Assembly (NCBI RefSeq): GCF_003387355.1
Contig: NZ_QUNH01000005.1
Span: forward strand, 21,464-85,463
Reading direction: 5' to 3'
DNA: 64,000 bases
Source: Winogradskyella sediminis
Lineage (GTDB): Bacteria; Bacteroidota; Bacteroidia; Flavobacteriales; Flavobacteriaceae
The translations under genes and the position numbers were made by a program. Positions 1 through 7,686 of this stretch are shown one piece after another; the stretch's first letter is position 1, and each line of letters opens with the position of its first letter. The notes under the pieces were generated by a model. The model was not told the origin of the DNA. It saw only the letters and a program-made list of their open reading frames with translations, and ran no database searches.

Positions 1-210
1 GATAATGTTGAAGACGATTTCTCTATAGGTTTAAATTTTGGCATCGGACTTAGTTTTAATAATATTGGAATTGACTTAAGGTACGAAAGAGGCTTTAGCG
101 AAAATGAAGCGACATTCATTGACACTAATCTTAATCTTGATGAAGTATTCGAAAGCAGAATTGATACAAGACCAGATCAATTAATATTAAGTTTATCCCT
201 TGCGCTTTAG
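1..210 (+). CDS. Outer-membrane beta-barrel (porin-like) protein, C-terminal fragment
   Basis: The first base of the window is already in frame; 69 residues run to the TAG at 208-210. The fragment alternates polar and hydrophobic residues (IGLNFGIGLSF, IGIDLRYERGF, then QLILSLSLAL at the end), the pattern of the last strands of a PorT-like or 'outer membrane beta-barrel' protein of Bacteroidetes, in which the penultimate strand has a G-D-x-RYxxG motif. The N-terminus and signal peptide lie outside the window, so the exact subfamily cannot be given. A strong terminator follows directly. Confidence 0.65.
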   Translation, partial: DNVEDDFSIGLNFGIGLSFNNIGIDLRYERGFSENEATFIDTNLNLDEVFESRIDTRPDQLILSLSLAL

Positions 211-234
211 TAATAGATGATAAATAAAACATAT

Positions 235-270
235 TAAAAAAGCCGCTCATTTTTTTGAGCGGCTTTTTTT
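235..270. terminator. Bidirectional intrinsic terminator between convergent genes
   Basis: A stem with arms AAAAAAGCCGCTCA and TGAGCGGCTTTTTTT around a short T loop has A and T runs on both sides. It can therefore stop transcription of the barrel gene on + and of the FKBP lipoprotein gene on -. Confidence 0.85.
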
Positions 271-299
271 AATGTTGTATGTATAATTAATTTTAATGC

Positions 300-1349
300 T
301 TAGATTTCATTATAATTAATAGTGATTGTTTCGTCTAAATAATCTGGTGTGCCATCGTTATTAGAGTCTGCTATAGTTACCGTTTTAATTGTTATAACAC
401 CATCTATTGTAACTCTACTTATTTCATATTCATTAGCACCAAGCACTGGTTCTTCGTCATTATTATTTGTATTTACGATATATGTCGATGGTATTAATTC
501 ATCAAGCGTTGCTACATTATCTCCATCATCATCAATATCTATAAAGTTTGGAGAAAAATCTTCATCTGTATCATCATCAACCACATCTAAGTCACCATCT
601 CTATCTTCGAGATAAGACGGCACACCATCACTGTCATGATCTTCAACTTCATATTGTAACAATTCAAATTTAAACATTAAATTATCATATGAAGATCCTG
701 TGCTAGTCCCAGAAAAATACCCCAATCCAGAAGGAATAAACATTATTCCTAAACCAGGATTCGTAAAGGTAAAAATACCATTGTCATCTATTTCATAGCT
801 AGATGATGCATTAAACGTTGGCATTACTAGTTGCCACGCCTTAATAACGCTAAAGCTAAATCCATCTGTTTGCAAATTAAAATTAATTGGAGTAACACTA
901 GAGTCAAAAGTTTCATAATTATCATCTAAGGCTTCATTTATAGAACTTCCGCTATATCTTACACGAACCATATCTGTAAATGCTGGAGAACCACCACCTC
1001 CTTGATTAATATTTAAAACGTAATATTCATAATCTGTTTCAAAATATGTAGTTGTACGCAATTCTACTGCCGACATTAATAATGTATGGCCATCTGGTAC
1101 GGTTTCACCTTCTTCTAAAGCTGTTATTACTATATCTGTATATTTATGATTTGTACCTGTTTCAAAAAAACCAGAGTTATAATAATGTGATGTTAAATAG
1201 GCTATTAAAGAATCTTTGTCTTTTGCTTGCTGCTCAGTTCTGTCTTCCTCAACAAAATCTACAGAATCATCGTCATCGTTCTTACACGAGACTAGAATGT
1301 TTAATAAAACCACTAATAAAAGACTAAATCTTAAAATTTTAATTTTCAT
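300..1349 (-). CDS. FKBP-type peptidyl-prolyl isomerase lipoprotein with Asp-rich Ca-binding repeats
   Basis: 349 residues from ATG at 1349. A longer reading from 1451 exists, but only the ATG at 1349 gives a proper lipoprotein signal (MKIKILRF, hydrophobic core, lipobox ending C22). The middle (about 115-235) has FKBP features: DMVRVRYSG, then a long insertion with GLGIMFIPSGLGYF and a last strand LMFKFELL. Residues 238-290 are Asp-rich repeats (HDSDGVPSYLEDRDGDLDVVDDD type), as in thrombospondin type 3/EF-like calcium-binding linkers. It probably acts as a folding helper anchored in the outer or inner membrane. Several active-site aromatic residues of classical FKBPs are not obvious, so enzyme activity is uncertain. 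Confidence 0.72.
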   Translation of the reverse strand: MKIKILRFSLLLVVLLNILVSCKNDDDDSVDFVEEDRTEQQAKDKDSLIAYLTSHYYNSGFFETGTNHKYTDIVITALEEGETVPDGHTLLMSAVELRTTTYFETDYEYYVLNINQGGGGSPAFTDMVRVRYSGSSINEALDDNYETFDSSVTPINFNLQTDGFSFSVIKAWQLVMPTFNASSSYEIDDNGIFTFTNPGLGIMFIPSGLGYFSGTSTGSSYDNLMFKFELLQYEVEDHDSDGVPSYLEDRDGDLDVVDDDTDEDFSPNFIDIDDDGDNVATLDELIPSTYIVNTNNNDEEPVLGANEYEISRVTIDGVITIKTVTIADSNNDGTPDYLDETITINYNEI

Positions 1350-1440
1350 AGAAACTAATATTGTTTGTAATAAACCTCTACAGTTGATATTGCAAAGTTC
1401 ATTATTGCTTATTTTTAACGCGCAAGATACAATAATATAA

Positions 1441-1448
1441 TATTTTTG
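1441..1448 (+). promoter_or_regulatory. Putative -7 element (TATTTTTG) of the S4-domain gene
   Basis: It matches the Bacteroidetes consensus TAnnTTTG and sits 37 bases before the ATG at 1485. No TTG at the usual -33 distance is visible. Confidence 0.5.
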
Positions 1449-1484
1449 CACTACAACATTAACGTAGATTTTAGTAAAAAAGAT

Positions 1485-1856
1485 ATGCGAATTGATAAAT
1501 ATTTATGGTGTGTACGCTATTATAAAACAAGAAGTATTGCCACGGGTGCATGCAAAAAAGGGCAAATAAAAGTTAATGGAGCTCCAGTAAAACCGTCAAG
1601 AGAAGTTTTCCCTACGGATAAGATTGAACTGAGAAAAGATCAAATCATTTACCAACTTACAGTTAACGATATTCCTCCAAATCGCGTTGGAGCAAAATTG
1701 GTGGACCTTTATAGAACTGATACCACACCTAAATCCGCTTTTGAAGCCAAGGAGCTATTAAAATATAGCAAAGATTATTATCGAAAGAAAGGTTCTGGAA
1801 GACCAACTAAAAAAGACAGACGCGATATTGATAGCTTCTATGATGATGAAGAGTAA
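1485..1856 (+). CDS. hslR: RNA-binding S4 domain protein, Hsp15 (HslR) family
   Basis: 123 residues. The S4 fold covers residues 1-60 and starts with the typical MRIDKYLWCVRYYKTRS, followed by GQIKVNGAPVKPS; the basic tail ends in an acidic DDEE. In E. coli, Hsp15 binds stalled 50S subunits carrying nascent chains, and this family member likely does the same. The ATG at 1485 is preferred to the upstream TTG at 1446 because the S4 domain begins exactly there and the TTG lies on top of the promoter element. Transcribed divergently from the FKBP lipoprotein. Confidence 0.85.
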   Translation: MRIDKYLWCVRYYKTRSIATGACKKGQIKVNGAPVKPSREVFPTDKIELRKDQIIYQLTVNDIPPNRVGAKLVDLYRTDTTPKSAFEAKELLKYSKDYYRKKGSGRPTKKDRRDIDSFYDDEE

Positions 1857-1857
1857 T

Positions 1858-1865
1858 TATTTTTG
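1858..1865 (+). promoter_or_regulatory. Putative -7 element (TATTTTTG) of the methyltransferase gene
   Basis: It matches TAnnTTTG, starts 2 bases after the hslR stop and lies 53 bases before the methyltransferase ATG. Confidence 0.4.
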
Positions 1866-1918
1866 CAAAACGTAAGTTTTAAACTCTAACAATATACTCT
1901 AATTAATACCTTTTGCAT

Positions 1919-2503
1919 ATGGATCACATGGATAAAACTTATTGGGAAGCTCGCTACACCTCTGAACAAACAGGTTGGAATATTGGTTACGTTTCAACGC
2001 CACTTAAAGCATACTTTGATCAACTTACGGACAAAAGCTTAAAAATTTTAATTCCAGGTGCAGGCAATAGTTATGAAGCCGAATATCTATGGAGTATAGG
2101 TTTTAAAAACGTCTATGTATTAGATTTCGCTAAACAACCGTTACAACATTTTAAGGAGCGTGTTCCAGATTTTCCTGATAACCAACTTCTACATTCCGAT
2201 TTCTTTACCTTAAATGACAATTTTGATCTTATTATAGAACAAACTTTCTTTAGCGCCTTGGATCCTAACCTAAGAACTCAGTACGTATCGCAAATGTCTC
2301 AGTTGCTAAAACCAAACGGCAAGCTGGTTGGATTATTATTTAATTCTGAATTTGATAAAGCCGGACCTCCATTTGGCGGCTCCCTTTCAGACTATCAATC
2401 CTTATTTAAAACAAATTTTAAAATAAAAGTTTTAGAACCTTCAATTAATTCTATAAAAGAACGACAAGGTAAAGAACTGTTTTTTATCTTTGAGACTCCA
2501 TAA
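1919..2503 (+). CDS. SAM-dependent methyltransferase, thiopurine S-methyltransferase (TPMT) family
   Basis: 195 residues. The start of the protein has the TPMT signature YWEARYTSEQTGWNIG; SAM motif I is ILIPGAGNS (about 43-51), with acidic D69 in VYVLDF and a motif IV-like DLIIEQTFFSALDP. The family methylates thiols, selenium or tellurium compounds, or halides; the physiological substrate cannot be told. Start ATG at 1919; the ATG at 1928 is an alternative. Flavobacterial genomes often carry this gene alone, as here. Confidence 0.8.
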   Translation: MDHMDKTYWEARYTSEQTGWNIGYVSTPLKAYFDQLTDKSLKILIPGAGNSYEAEYLWSIGFKNVYVLDFAKQPLQHFKERVPDFPDNQLLHSDFFTLNDNFDLIIEQTFFSALDPNLRTQYVSQMSQLLKPNGKLVGLLFNSEFDKAGPPFGGSLSDYQSLFKTNFKIKVLEPSINSIKERQGKELFFIFETP

Positions 2504-2595
2504 TGGGTAGTGAGCAGATTTTGTCTTTTGCAGAATAGCACTGTGGAATTAAAAGCTGTTTCTTATATTAAATCTTAATTTTCTAAAATTAATCT

Positions 2596-3099
2596 ATGGC
2601 ACTGACAAAAAACACGATTTTAAGTCATAAAGAAATTGAGCATAAAATAAAACGAATAGCGTATCAAATCTATGAAAGCAACGTTAACGAAACTGAACTT
2701 ATCATTGCCGGCATTGAAAGTAATGGCTATATTCTTGCTAAGAAAATAAAATCTAATTTAGATAAAATTTCACCGATTAAGTCCACTTTATGCAAGGTAT
2801 CTATTAACAAATTAGAACCTACTAATCCTATAACAACGTCAATTGTAAAGGCTGATTACACCAATAAATCTTTAGTCCTTATCGATGATGTCTTAAATTC
2901 TGGAAGTACACTTATATATGGAATAAAACATTTTTTAGATGTGCCTTTAAAGCAATTTAAAACAGCTGTTTTAGTGAATCGAAATCACAAAAAATATCCT
3001 GTAAAAGCTGATTTTAAAGGGATTTCGCTGTCAACTTCCTTATTTGAGCATGTGCATGTTAACATCTCTAAGCAACCGTACGAGGCCTATTTAGACTAA
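2596..3099 (+). CDS. Type I phosphoribosyltransferase family protein (PyrR-like)
   Basis: 167 residues. The PRPP-binding loop is plain at 94-105 (VLIDDVLNSGST), preceded by a beta strand. The N-terminal part has the ELIIAGIESNGYILAKKI hydrolase/PRT loop. Size and motif fit purine PRTs or the PyrR branch; no substrate-specifying motif is clear. Its last 9 bases overlap the end of convergent aroK. Confidence 0.75.
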   Translation: MALTKNTILSHKEIEHKIKRIAYQIYESNVNETELIIAGIESNGYILAKKIKSNLDKISPIKSTLCKVSINKLEPTNPITTSIVKADYTNKSLVLIDDVLNSGSTLIYGIKHFLDVPLKQFKTAVLVNRNHKKYPVKADFKGISLSTSLFEHVHVNISKQPYEAYLD

Positions 3100-3612
3100 A
3101 TGCGACATTAGATCTTCTAAAATTTCTTGTTCTGATTTATAATCGGTTTGTAAGGTAAAATCAGACTTACTATAATATTGAGTGCGTTCAAATAAATGTT
3201 TTCCTATAAATTCTAATAATTCTGCCTCTATCTCCAAATGACTAATTAACGGACGTGTGTCTCTCTCATTAAATAAGCGTTTCGCTAAAAGAGGAATCGA
3301 TAATTTAAGATAAAATGAAACGACATGAGACGTTTCGGTTAGCAGAGTCATATTATTACCATAACAAGGTGTACCTCCACCTAAGGCAAGTACAATAGGC
3401 TGAGAACTATTTACAAGCTCCTTTAAATACTCAGTTTCTTTTTTTCTAAAATAAATTTCGCCTTTCTTTTTAAAGAGGTTTGAAATTGAAGTATTTTCTT
3501 TATCAGAAATATAATCATCGAGATCTAAAAATTTACAATTCAACTTTGTAGCTAATGCCTTACCAATAGTTGATTTTCCCGAACCCATATACCCTATTAA
3601 AACTATTATCAT
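3091..3612 (-). CDS. aroK: Shikimate kinase
   Basis: 173 residues, full family length. Phosphorylates the 3-hydroxyl of shikimate in the chorismate pathway. Walker A is G7-T15 (GYMGSGKST); shikimate-binding D32/D33, R56 in GEIYFR and the GGGT loop at 78-81 are present. The lid has RDTRPL at 117-122 and the base-binding region R143xxYY. The 3-prime end overlaps the phosphoribosyltransferase gene by 9 bases. Confidence 0.95.
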   Translation of the reverse strand: MIIVLIGYMGSGKSTIGKALATKLNCKFLDLDDYISDKENTSISNLFKKKGEIYFRKKETEYLKELVNSSQPIVLALGGGTPCYGNNMTLLTETSHVVSFYLKLSIPLLAKRLFNERDTRPLISHLEIEAELLEFIGKHLFERTQYYSKSDFTLQTDYKSEQEILEDLMSHLV

Positions 3613-3685
3613 CGTACTTATAAATTGATTATTAAACCAATAGGTTTATTCATGACAAAAAAACGAAAAAAAATTAAAAAAAGTA

Positions 3686-3715
3686 TTGTTAAATTAAAGA
3701 AAGCTTATATATTTG
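3686..3715 (+). promoter_or_regulatory. Promoter of tRNA-Lys copy 1 (TTG-N19-TATATTTG)
   Basis: TTG at 3686-3688 and TATATTTG at 3708-3715 fit the flavobacterial consensus TTG-N17-23-TAnnTTTG. The -7 box ends 26 bases before the tRNA. Confidence 0.7.
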
Positions 3716-3820
3716 CACCCTCGTTAGAGAAAAGCAGTATTGACCAGTTAGCTCAGTTGGCAGAGCATCTCCCTTTTAAGGAGAGGGTCCTGGGTTCGAG
3801 CCCCAGACTGGTCACTAAAA
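3708..3820 (+). repeat. 113-bp perfect direct repeat, copy 1 (promoter box plus tRNA-Lys)
   Basis: Bases 3708-3820 are identical to 4045-4157 (offset 337). The repeat covers the -7 box, the 26-base leader, the whole tRNA and six bases past it. Flanks, including the terminators, differ. Confidence 0.9.
3742..3814 (+). tRNA. tRNA-Lys (anticodon TTT), copy 1
   Basis: 73 bases. Acceptor arms GACCAGT and ACTGGTC, D arm GCTC/GAGC, anticodon stem TCTCC/GGAGA with loop CTTTTAA, T stem CTGGG/CCCAG and discriminator A. CCA is not encoded. Confidence 0.98.
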
Positions 3821-3851
3821 AGTTAAGCATTGTGCTTAACTTTTTTTTTTT
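3818..3851 (+). terminator. Terminator of tRNA-Lys copy 1
   Basis: Stem AAGTTAAGCA / TGCTTAACTT with a 3-base loop, then a run of eleven T. Confidence 0.85.
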
Positions 3852-4024
3852 GTTTTATACTGAATTGAAACTACATGACATAAAATTAATATGTCATAAT
3901 AATTTTTAATTTGTAAGCCATATACCACACACGTAACAAACTCATATCCAAACCACAAGAATTATATAGCTTTTAAGATCTATTTTTTTAAATAAAAAAA
4001 TGAATATTTTTTTAATTCTGTTCT

Positions 4025-4052
4025 TTGTATTTGCATAAAGATATTATATTTG
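4025..4052 (+). promoter_or_regulatory. Promoter of tRNA-Lys copy 2 (TTG-N17-TATATTTG)
   Basis: TTG at 4025-4027 and TATATTTG at 4045-4052. The -7 box is inside the duplicated segment, the TTG is not, so copy 2 has its own upstream half. Confidence 0.65.
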
Positions 4053-4157
4053 CACCCTCGTTAGAGAAAAGCAGTATTGACCAGTTAGCTCAGTTGGCAG
4101 AGCATCTCCCTTTTAAGGAGAGGGTCCTGGGTTCGAGCCCCAGACTGGTCACTAAAA
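4045..4157 (+). repeat. 113-bp perfect direct repeat, copy 2
   Basis: Second copy of the segment at 3708-3820; see that entry. Confidence 0.9.
4079..4151 (+). tRNA. tRNA-Lys (anticodon TTT), copy 2
   Basis: Base-for-base identical to the first copy, including the 26 bases between promoter box and tRNA. Confidence 0.98.
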
Positions 4158-4188
4158 GAAAGTTAAGTTTTATGCTTAACTTTTTTTT
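4158..4188 (+). terminator. Terminator of tRNA-Lys copy 2
   Basis: Stem AAAGTTAAG / CTTAACTTT with loop TTTTATG and a T run. It resembles the first terminator in the stem but differs in loop and spacing. Confidence 0.8.
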
Positions 4189-4210
4189 ATATTTACTTCA
4201 TAATTATTTT

Positions 4211-4294
4211 GCGCACGTGGCGGAATTGGTAGACGCGCCAGCTTGAGGGGTTGGTGGACATTAGTCCGTGGAAGTTCGAGTCTTCTCGTGCGCA
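4211..4294 (+). tRNA. tRNA-Leu (anticodon GAG)
   Basis: 84 bases with the long variable arm of class II tRNAs. Acceptor GCGCACG / CGTGCGC, anticodon stem CCAGC/GTTGG with loop TTGAGGG, T arm GGAAG-TTCGAGT-CTTCT, discriminator A, no encoded CCA. It starts only 22 bases after the tRNA-Lys terminator, and no clean TAnnTTTG precedes it, so its promoter is unclear. Confidence 0.97.
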
Positions 4295-4420
4295 CAATCA
4301 CTTTAATCAATATACTTTTTATTAGCAGTAAACAGCATCTTTTTAGAAGCCTACTCCTCCTTTTTAAATACTTTTTTCATAATTTTTGTTAATTCTACTT
4401 TTTCGTATTACTATAAACCT

Positions 4421-4428
4421 TATTTTTG
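4421..4428 (+). promoter_or_regulatory. Putative -7 element (TATTTTTG) of the carotenoid operon
   Basis: It matches TAnnTTTG 21 bases before the regulator ATG. A similar string, ATTTTTGTT, occurs 40 bases upstream (4382-4390) as well as at 4422-4430; these direct copies could be operator half-sites, but this is a guess. Confidence 0.5.
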
Positions 4429-4449
4429 TTTAAACATTTTTAAAAATTA

Positions 4450-5361
4450 ATGAACAATATTAAGGAGAGATTCAGTATTAAAGACCTCGAAAATCTTACA
4501 GGTATAAAGGCACACACTATTAGAATTTGGGAAAAGCGTTATAATCTGCTAGAACCAAAACGTACAGATACCAATATTAGATATTACGATTTAGCCAGTT
4601 TTCAGAAACTACTTAATGTTAGTTACCTTAACAATAATGGTTATAAAATTTCTAAAATTGCAACAATAGATACAGATGAAATTCCGCAATTAGTAAGAGA
4701 AATAGCTACTGAGACTAACATGGAGAGTCATGCTATTAATTCTTTTAAACTTTCCATGCTTAATTTTGATCAAGCTTTATTTTACAAAACTTATAATTCA
4801 CTTTTAGAGGAAAAGTCTTTCGAGGATATATTCTACCACATATTTCTACCTCTATTATCAGAAATTGGTGTATTGTGGCAAACAGACACGATTAATCCCG
4901 CTCACGAGCACTTTATCTCTATTTTGATACGACAAAAAATTCTTATCAATACAGAAAAAATTCTTTGTGAGCAGACACACGAACCGAGTAAAACATTTGT
5001 ACTTTATTTACCCGTTAATGAAATACACGAGTTAGGTTTAATGTTTCTTAATTACATTATTGCAAAGCAAGGCCATCGTTCTATATACCTAGGCCCTAGT
5101 GTTCCTATTGAAAATTTAATAGAACTAAAAAACTACTACAACGATATTAATTTTGTATCTTATTTCACTATAAAACCCGAAGAAGAAAATATTTCAAAGT
5201 ATTTAAAGGAATTTGATGAACTCATCTTAAGCACTCCTAATACTAAATTATGGATTTTAGGAAATATGATTAAAACCATTGATAAAGCAAAATTACCCAA
5301 TAATATTACTGCGTTTAATCTTATTACAGACCTCACTGAAGAATTAAAAAACAATGCGTAA
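4450..5361 (+). CDS. carH: MerR-family regulator with B12-binding domain (CarH/LitR-like)
   Basis: 303 residues. N-terminal MerR helix-turn-helix (7-75: FSIKDLENLTGIKAHTIRIW, then RYYD). Residues 95-165 form the four-helix cap of B12 photoreceptors with the W-x9-EH motif (W143, E153, H154). Then comes a Rossmann B12 domain with E191-x-H193-x-x-G196, H193 being the likely lower cobalt ligand. In Thermus CarH, adenosylcobalamin makes a tetramer that represses crt genes in the dark and light releases it. Here the gene heads the crt operon and overlaps crtI by 8 bases, which supports autoregulated control of carotenoids. The residue after the cap Trp is Q144, not the His that forms the light-state upper ligand in Thermus CarH, so light sensing may differ or be absent. 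Confidence 0.82.
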   Translation: MNNIKERFSIKDLENLTGIKAHTIRIWEKRYNLLEPKRTDTNIRYYDLASFQKLLNVSYLNNNGYKISKIATIDTDEIPQLVREIATETNMESHAINSFKLSMLNFDQALFYKTYNSLLEEKSFEDIFYHIFLPLLSEIGVLWQTDTINPAHEHFISILIRQKILINTEKILCEQTHEPSKTFVLYLPVNEIHELGLMFLNYIIAKQGHRSIYLGPSVPIENLIELKNYYNDINFVSYFTIKPEEENISKYLKEFDELILSTPNTKLWILGNMIKTIDKAKLPNNITAFNLITDLTEELKNNA

Positions 5362-6814
5362 AACAATATCTATAATAGGCTCTGGGTTTTCGGCTTTATC
5401 TGCTTCGTGTTATCTCGCAAAAGCAGGACACCGTGTTTCAATTTACGAAAAAAATGAAACGGTTGGTGGACGAGCTCGGCAATTTAAAAAAGATGGATTT
5501 ACCTTCGATATCGGTCCAAGTTGGTATTGGATGCCAGATATTTTCGAAAAATTCTTCAATGATTTTAACAAATCAACTTCAGATTTTTACCAACTCGATA
5601 AATTGAGTCCTGCGTATAAAATATTCTTTTCAGATGATGTCATTACGGTTGGTGACCACATGGATAAAATTTGTGAAGAATTTGAGCGTATTGAAACTGG
5701 CAGCTCTAAACCACTAAAGAAATTTATAGCAACAGCTCAAGAAAATTATAATATTGCTATTAATAAAGTGGTTTTAAAACCAGGACTTTCTCCATTTGAA
5801 CTGGTAACCAAAGAAACAGTAACACGTTTAGATCGTTTTTATAAAACCATTAGCGCTGAGATTAGGAAAAATTTTAAAAACCCAAAACTTATCTCCACTT
5901 TAGAATTTCCGGTTTTGTTTCTGGGTGCTAAACCCAATCAAACACCATCTTTTTATAGTTTTATGAATTTTGCTGATTTTGGTCTCGGCACCTGGCACCC
6001 CAAAGGTGGTATGTACGAAATAGTTAAGGCTATGAAAAATTTAGCGGAAAGCTTAGGAGTTACCTTTTACACCAATAGTAATGTTACAAAAATAAATGTC
6101 GAGCACAAGCAAGCAATAAGTATTATTGTCAATGGAAAAACGATATATTCGGATGTTATTTTAAGTGGTGCTGATTATCATCATTCTGAAACTCTTTTAG
6201 ACCTCAAACACAGGCAGTACAGTGAAGCCTATTGGAACAATCGCACATTTGCACCATCTTCTCTACTCTTTTATGTTGGGTTTAGTCAGAAATTAAACCA
6301 TGTGGAGCATCATAATTTATTTTTTGATACGGATTTTGAGCATCATGCAGAAGAAATTTATGATACCCCTAAGTGGCCAACAAATCCTTTATTTTATGCT
6401 AATTTTCCTTCAGTAACAGATTGTACTATGGCGCCGGATAACTGCGAAACAGGCTTTTTTCTAATTCCAATCGCACCAGGTTTAGAAGACACACCAGAGC
6501 TACGTGATCAGTATTTTGAGCTTATTTTAGATCGTTTCGAAAAACAAACCAATCAACGCGTTGCAAACCATATTTTATTTAGAACATCCTATTGTGTGAA
6601 TGATTTTATTGAAGATTATAATTCCTATAAAGGCAATGCTTATGGCATGGCTAATACCTTAATGCAAACAGCATTTCTAAGGCCAAAACTAAAAAGTAAA
6701 AAAGTAGATGGACTCTATTTTACAGGTCAACTTACCGTACCTGGACCAGGAGTGCCTCCAGCTTTAATTTCAGGAAAGCTTGTTGCAGAACTGATTCAAA
6801 AAAATGAAGTTTAA
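5354..6814 (+). CDS. crtI: Phytoene desaturase (lycopene-forming)
   Basis: 486 residues, normal for bacterial CrtI. FAD-binding motif at the N-terminus (SIIGSGFSALSASCYLAKAG, 6-25) followed by GGRARQFKKDGFTFDIGPSWY. The C-terminal signature YFTGQLTVPGPGVPPALISG is complete. Converts phytoene to lycopene by four desaturations. Its ATG lies inside the end of the regulator gene (8-base overlap), so the two are translationally coupled; crtB follows after 20 bases. Confidence 0.95.
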   Translation: MRKTISIIGSGFSALSASCYLAKAGHRVSIYEKNETVGGRARQFKKDGFTFDIGPSWYWMPDIFEKFFNDFNKSTSDFYQLDKLSPAYKIFFSDDVITVGDHMDKICEEFERIETGSSKPLKKFIATAQENYNIAINKVVLKPGLSPFELVTKETVTRLDRFYKTISAEIRKNFKNPKLISTLEFPVLFLGAKPNQTPSFYSFMNFADFGLGTWHPKGGMYEIVKAMKNLAESLGVTFYTNSNVTKINVEHKQAISIIVNGKTIYSDVILSGADYHHSETLLDLKHRQYSEAYWNNRTFAPSSLLFYVGFSQKLNHVEHHNLFFDTDFEHHAEEIYDTPKWPTNPLFYANFPSVTDCTMAPDNCETGFFLIPIAPGLEDTPELRDQYFELILDRFEKQTNQRVANHILFRTSYCVNDFIEDYNSYKGNAYGMANTLMQTAFLRPKLKSKKVDGLYFTGQLTVPGPGVPPALISGKLVAELIQKNEV

Positions 6815-6834
6815 CTCTCAAAAACATTACCGCT

Positions 6835-7674
6835 ATGAAATCAATTTTCGACAACGTTTCCCACACTTGTAGCAAAGTCGTTACTAATGCGTACAGTACA
6901 TCATTCTCATTAGCCACAAAAATGCTATCTCCTACCATTAGACAAGACATTTATAATATATATGGTTTTGTAAGATTTGCGGATGAAATTGTAGACTCAT
7001 TTCACGATTACGATAAAGACAAACTTTTCGATATGTTTGAAACTGATCTCGAAGCCGCTTTAGAAAACAAAATAAGTCTCAACCCTATTCTAAATGCTTT
7101 TCAAGAAACCTACCATACTTATGGCATCGAAAAACATTTAGTAGATTCATTTATGAATAGCATGCGATTAGATCTTCATAAAAAGGATTATCTCACTGAT
7201 TTAGAATACAAGCAATATATTTACGGCTCTGCAGATGTGGTGGGTTTAATGTGTCTAAAAGTATTTGTTAAAGGAGAGGATTCTAAATATAACGAATTAA
7301 AAGACTCAGCCATGAGTTTAGGATCGGCCTTTCAGAAAGTAAACTTTTTACGAGATTTAAAAGAAGATTTTGAAGACTTAAGCAGAACATATTTTCCAAA
7401 TACAGATTTAAATCAACTTGACGAAACTTCAAAACAGGCAATTATCTCAGATATTGAAGACGATTTTGCTAAAGGCTTAAAAGGCATTAAACGGCTCCCA
7501 ATCGAAGCACGTTTTGGTGTATTTATGGCTTATAGATACTATAGTAAACTACTCGAAAAACTCAAAAAAACACCAGCTTTACAAATTAAATCAACGCGAA
7601 TAAGAGTGCCTAATTATAGAAAAATTGAGCTACTCACTCGTAGTTATGTAAAATATCAATTAAATTTACTATAA
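6835..7674 (+). CDS. crtB: Phytoene synthase
   Basis: 279 residues. Condenses two geranylgeranyl diphosphates to phytoene. Both magnesium-binding DxxxD motifs are present: D50EIVD54 in FVRFADEIVDSF and D174LKED178 in FLRDLKEDFED, followed by RTYFP. The SGxAF/Y...STSF motif near residue 21-24 (STSFSLA) is typical. Third gene of the operon, between crtI (20 bases) and crtZ (12 bases). Confidence 0.95.
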   Translation: MKSIFDNVSHTCSKVVTNAYSTSFSLATKMLSPTIRQDIYNIYGFVRFADEIVDSFHDYDKDKLFDMFETDLEAALENKISLNPILNAFQETYHTYGIEKHLVDSFMNSMRLDLHKKDYLTDLEYKQYIYGSADVVGLMCLKVFVKGEDSKYNELKDSAMSLGSAFQKVNFLRDLKEDFEDLSRTYFPNTDLNQLDETSKQAIISDIEDDFAKGLKGIKRLPIEARFGVFMAYRYYSKLLEKLKKTPALQIKSTRIRVPNYRKIELLTRSYVKYQLNLL

Positions 7675-7686
7675 ATAAACAAAGCT

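Noticed and set aside
3625..4246. Open frames of 94 and 73 codons running through the tRNA-Lys genes
   Set aside because: They are read through tRNA and terminator sequence and exist only because the two copies are identical.
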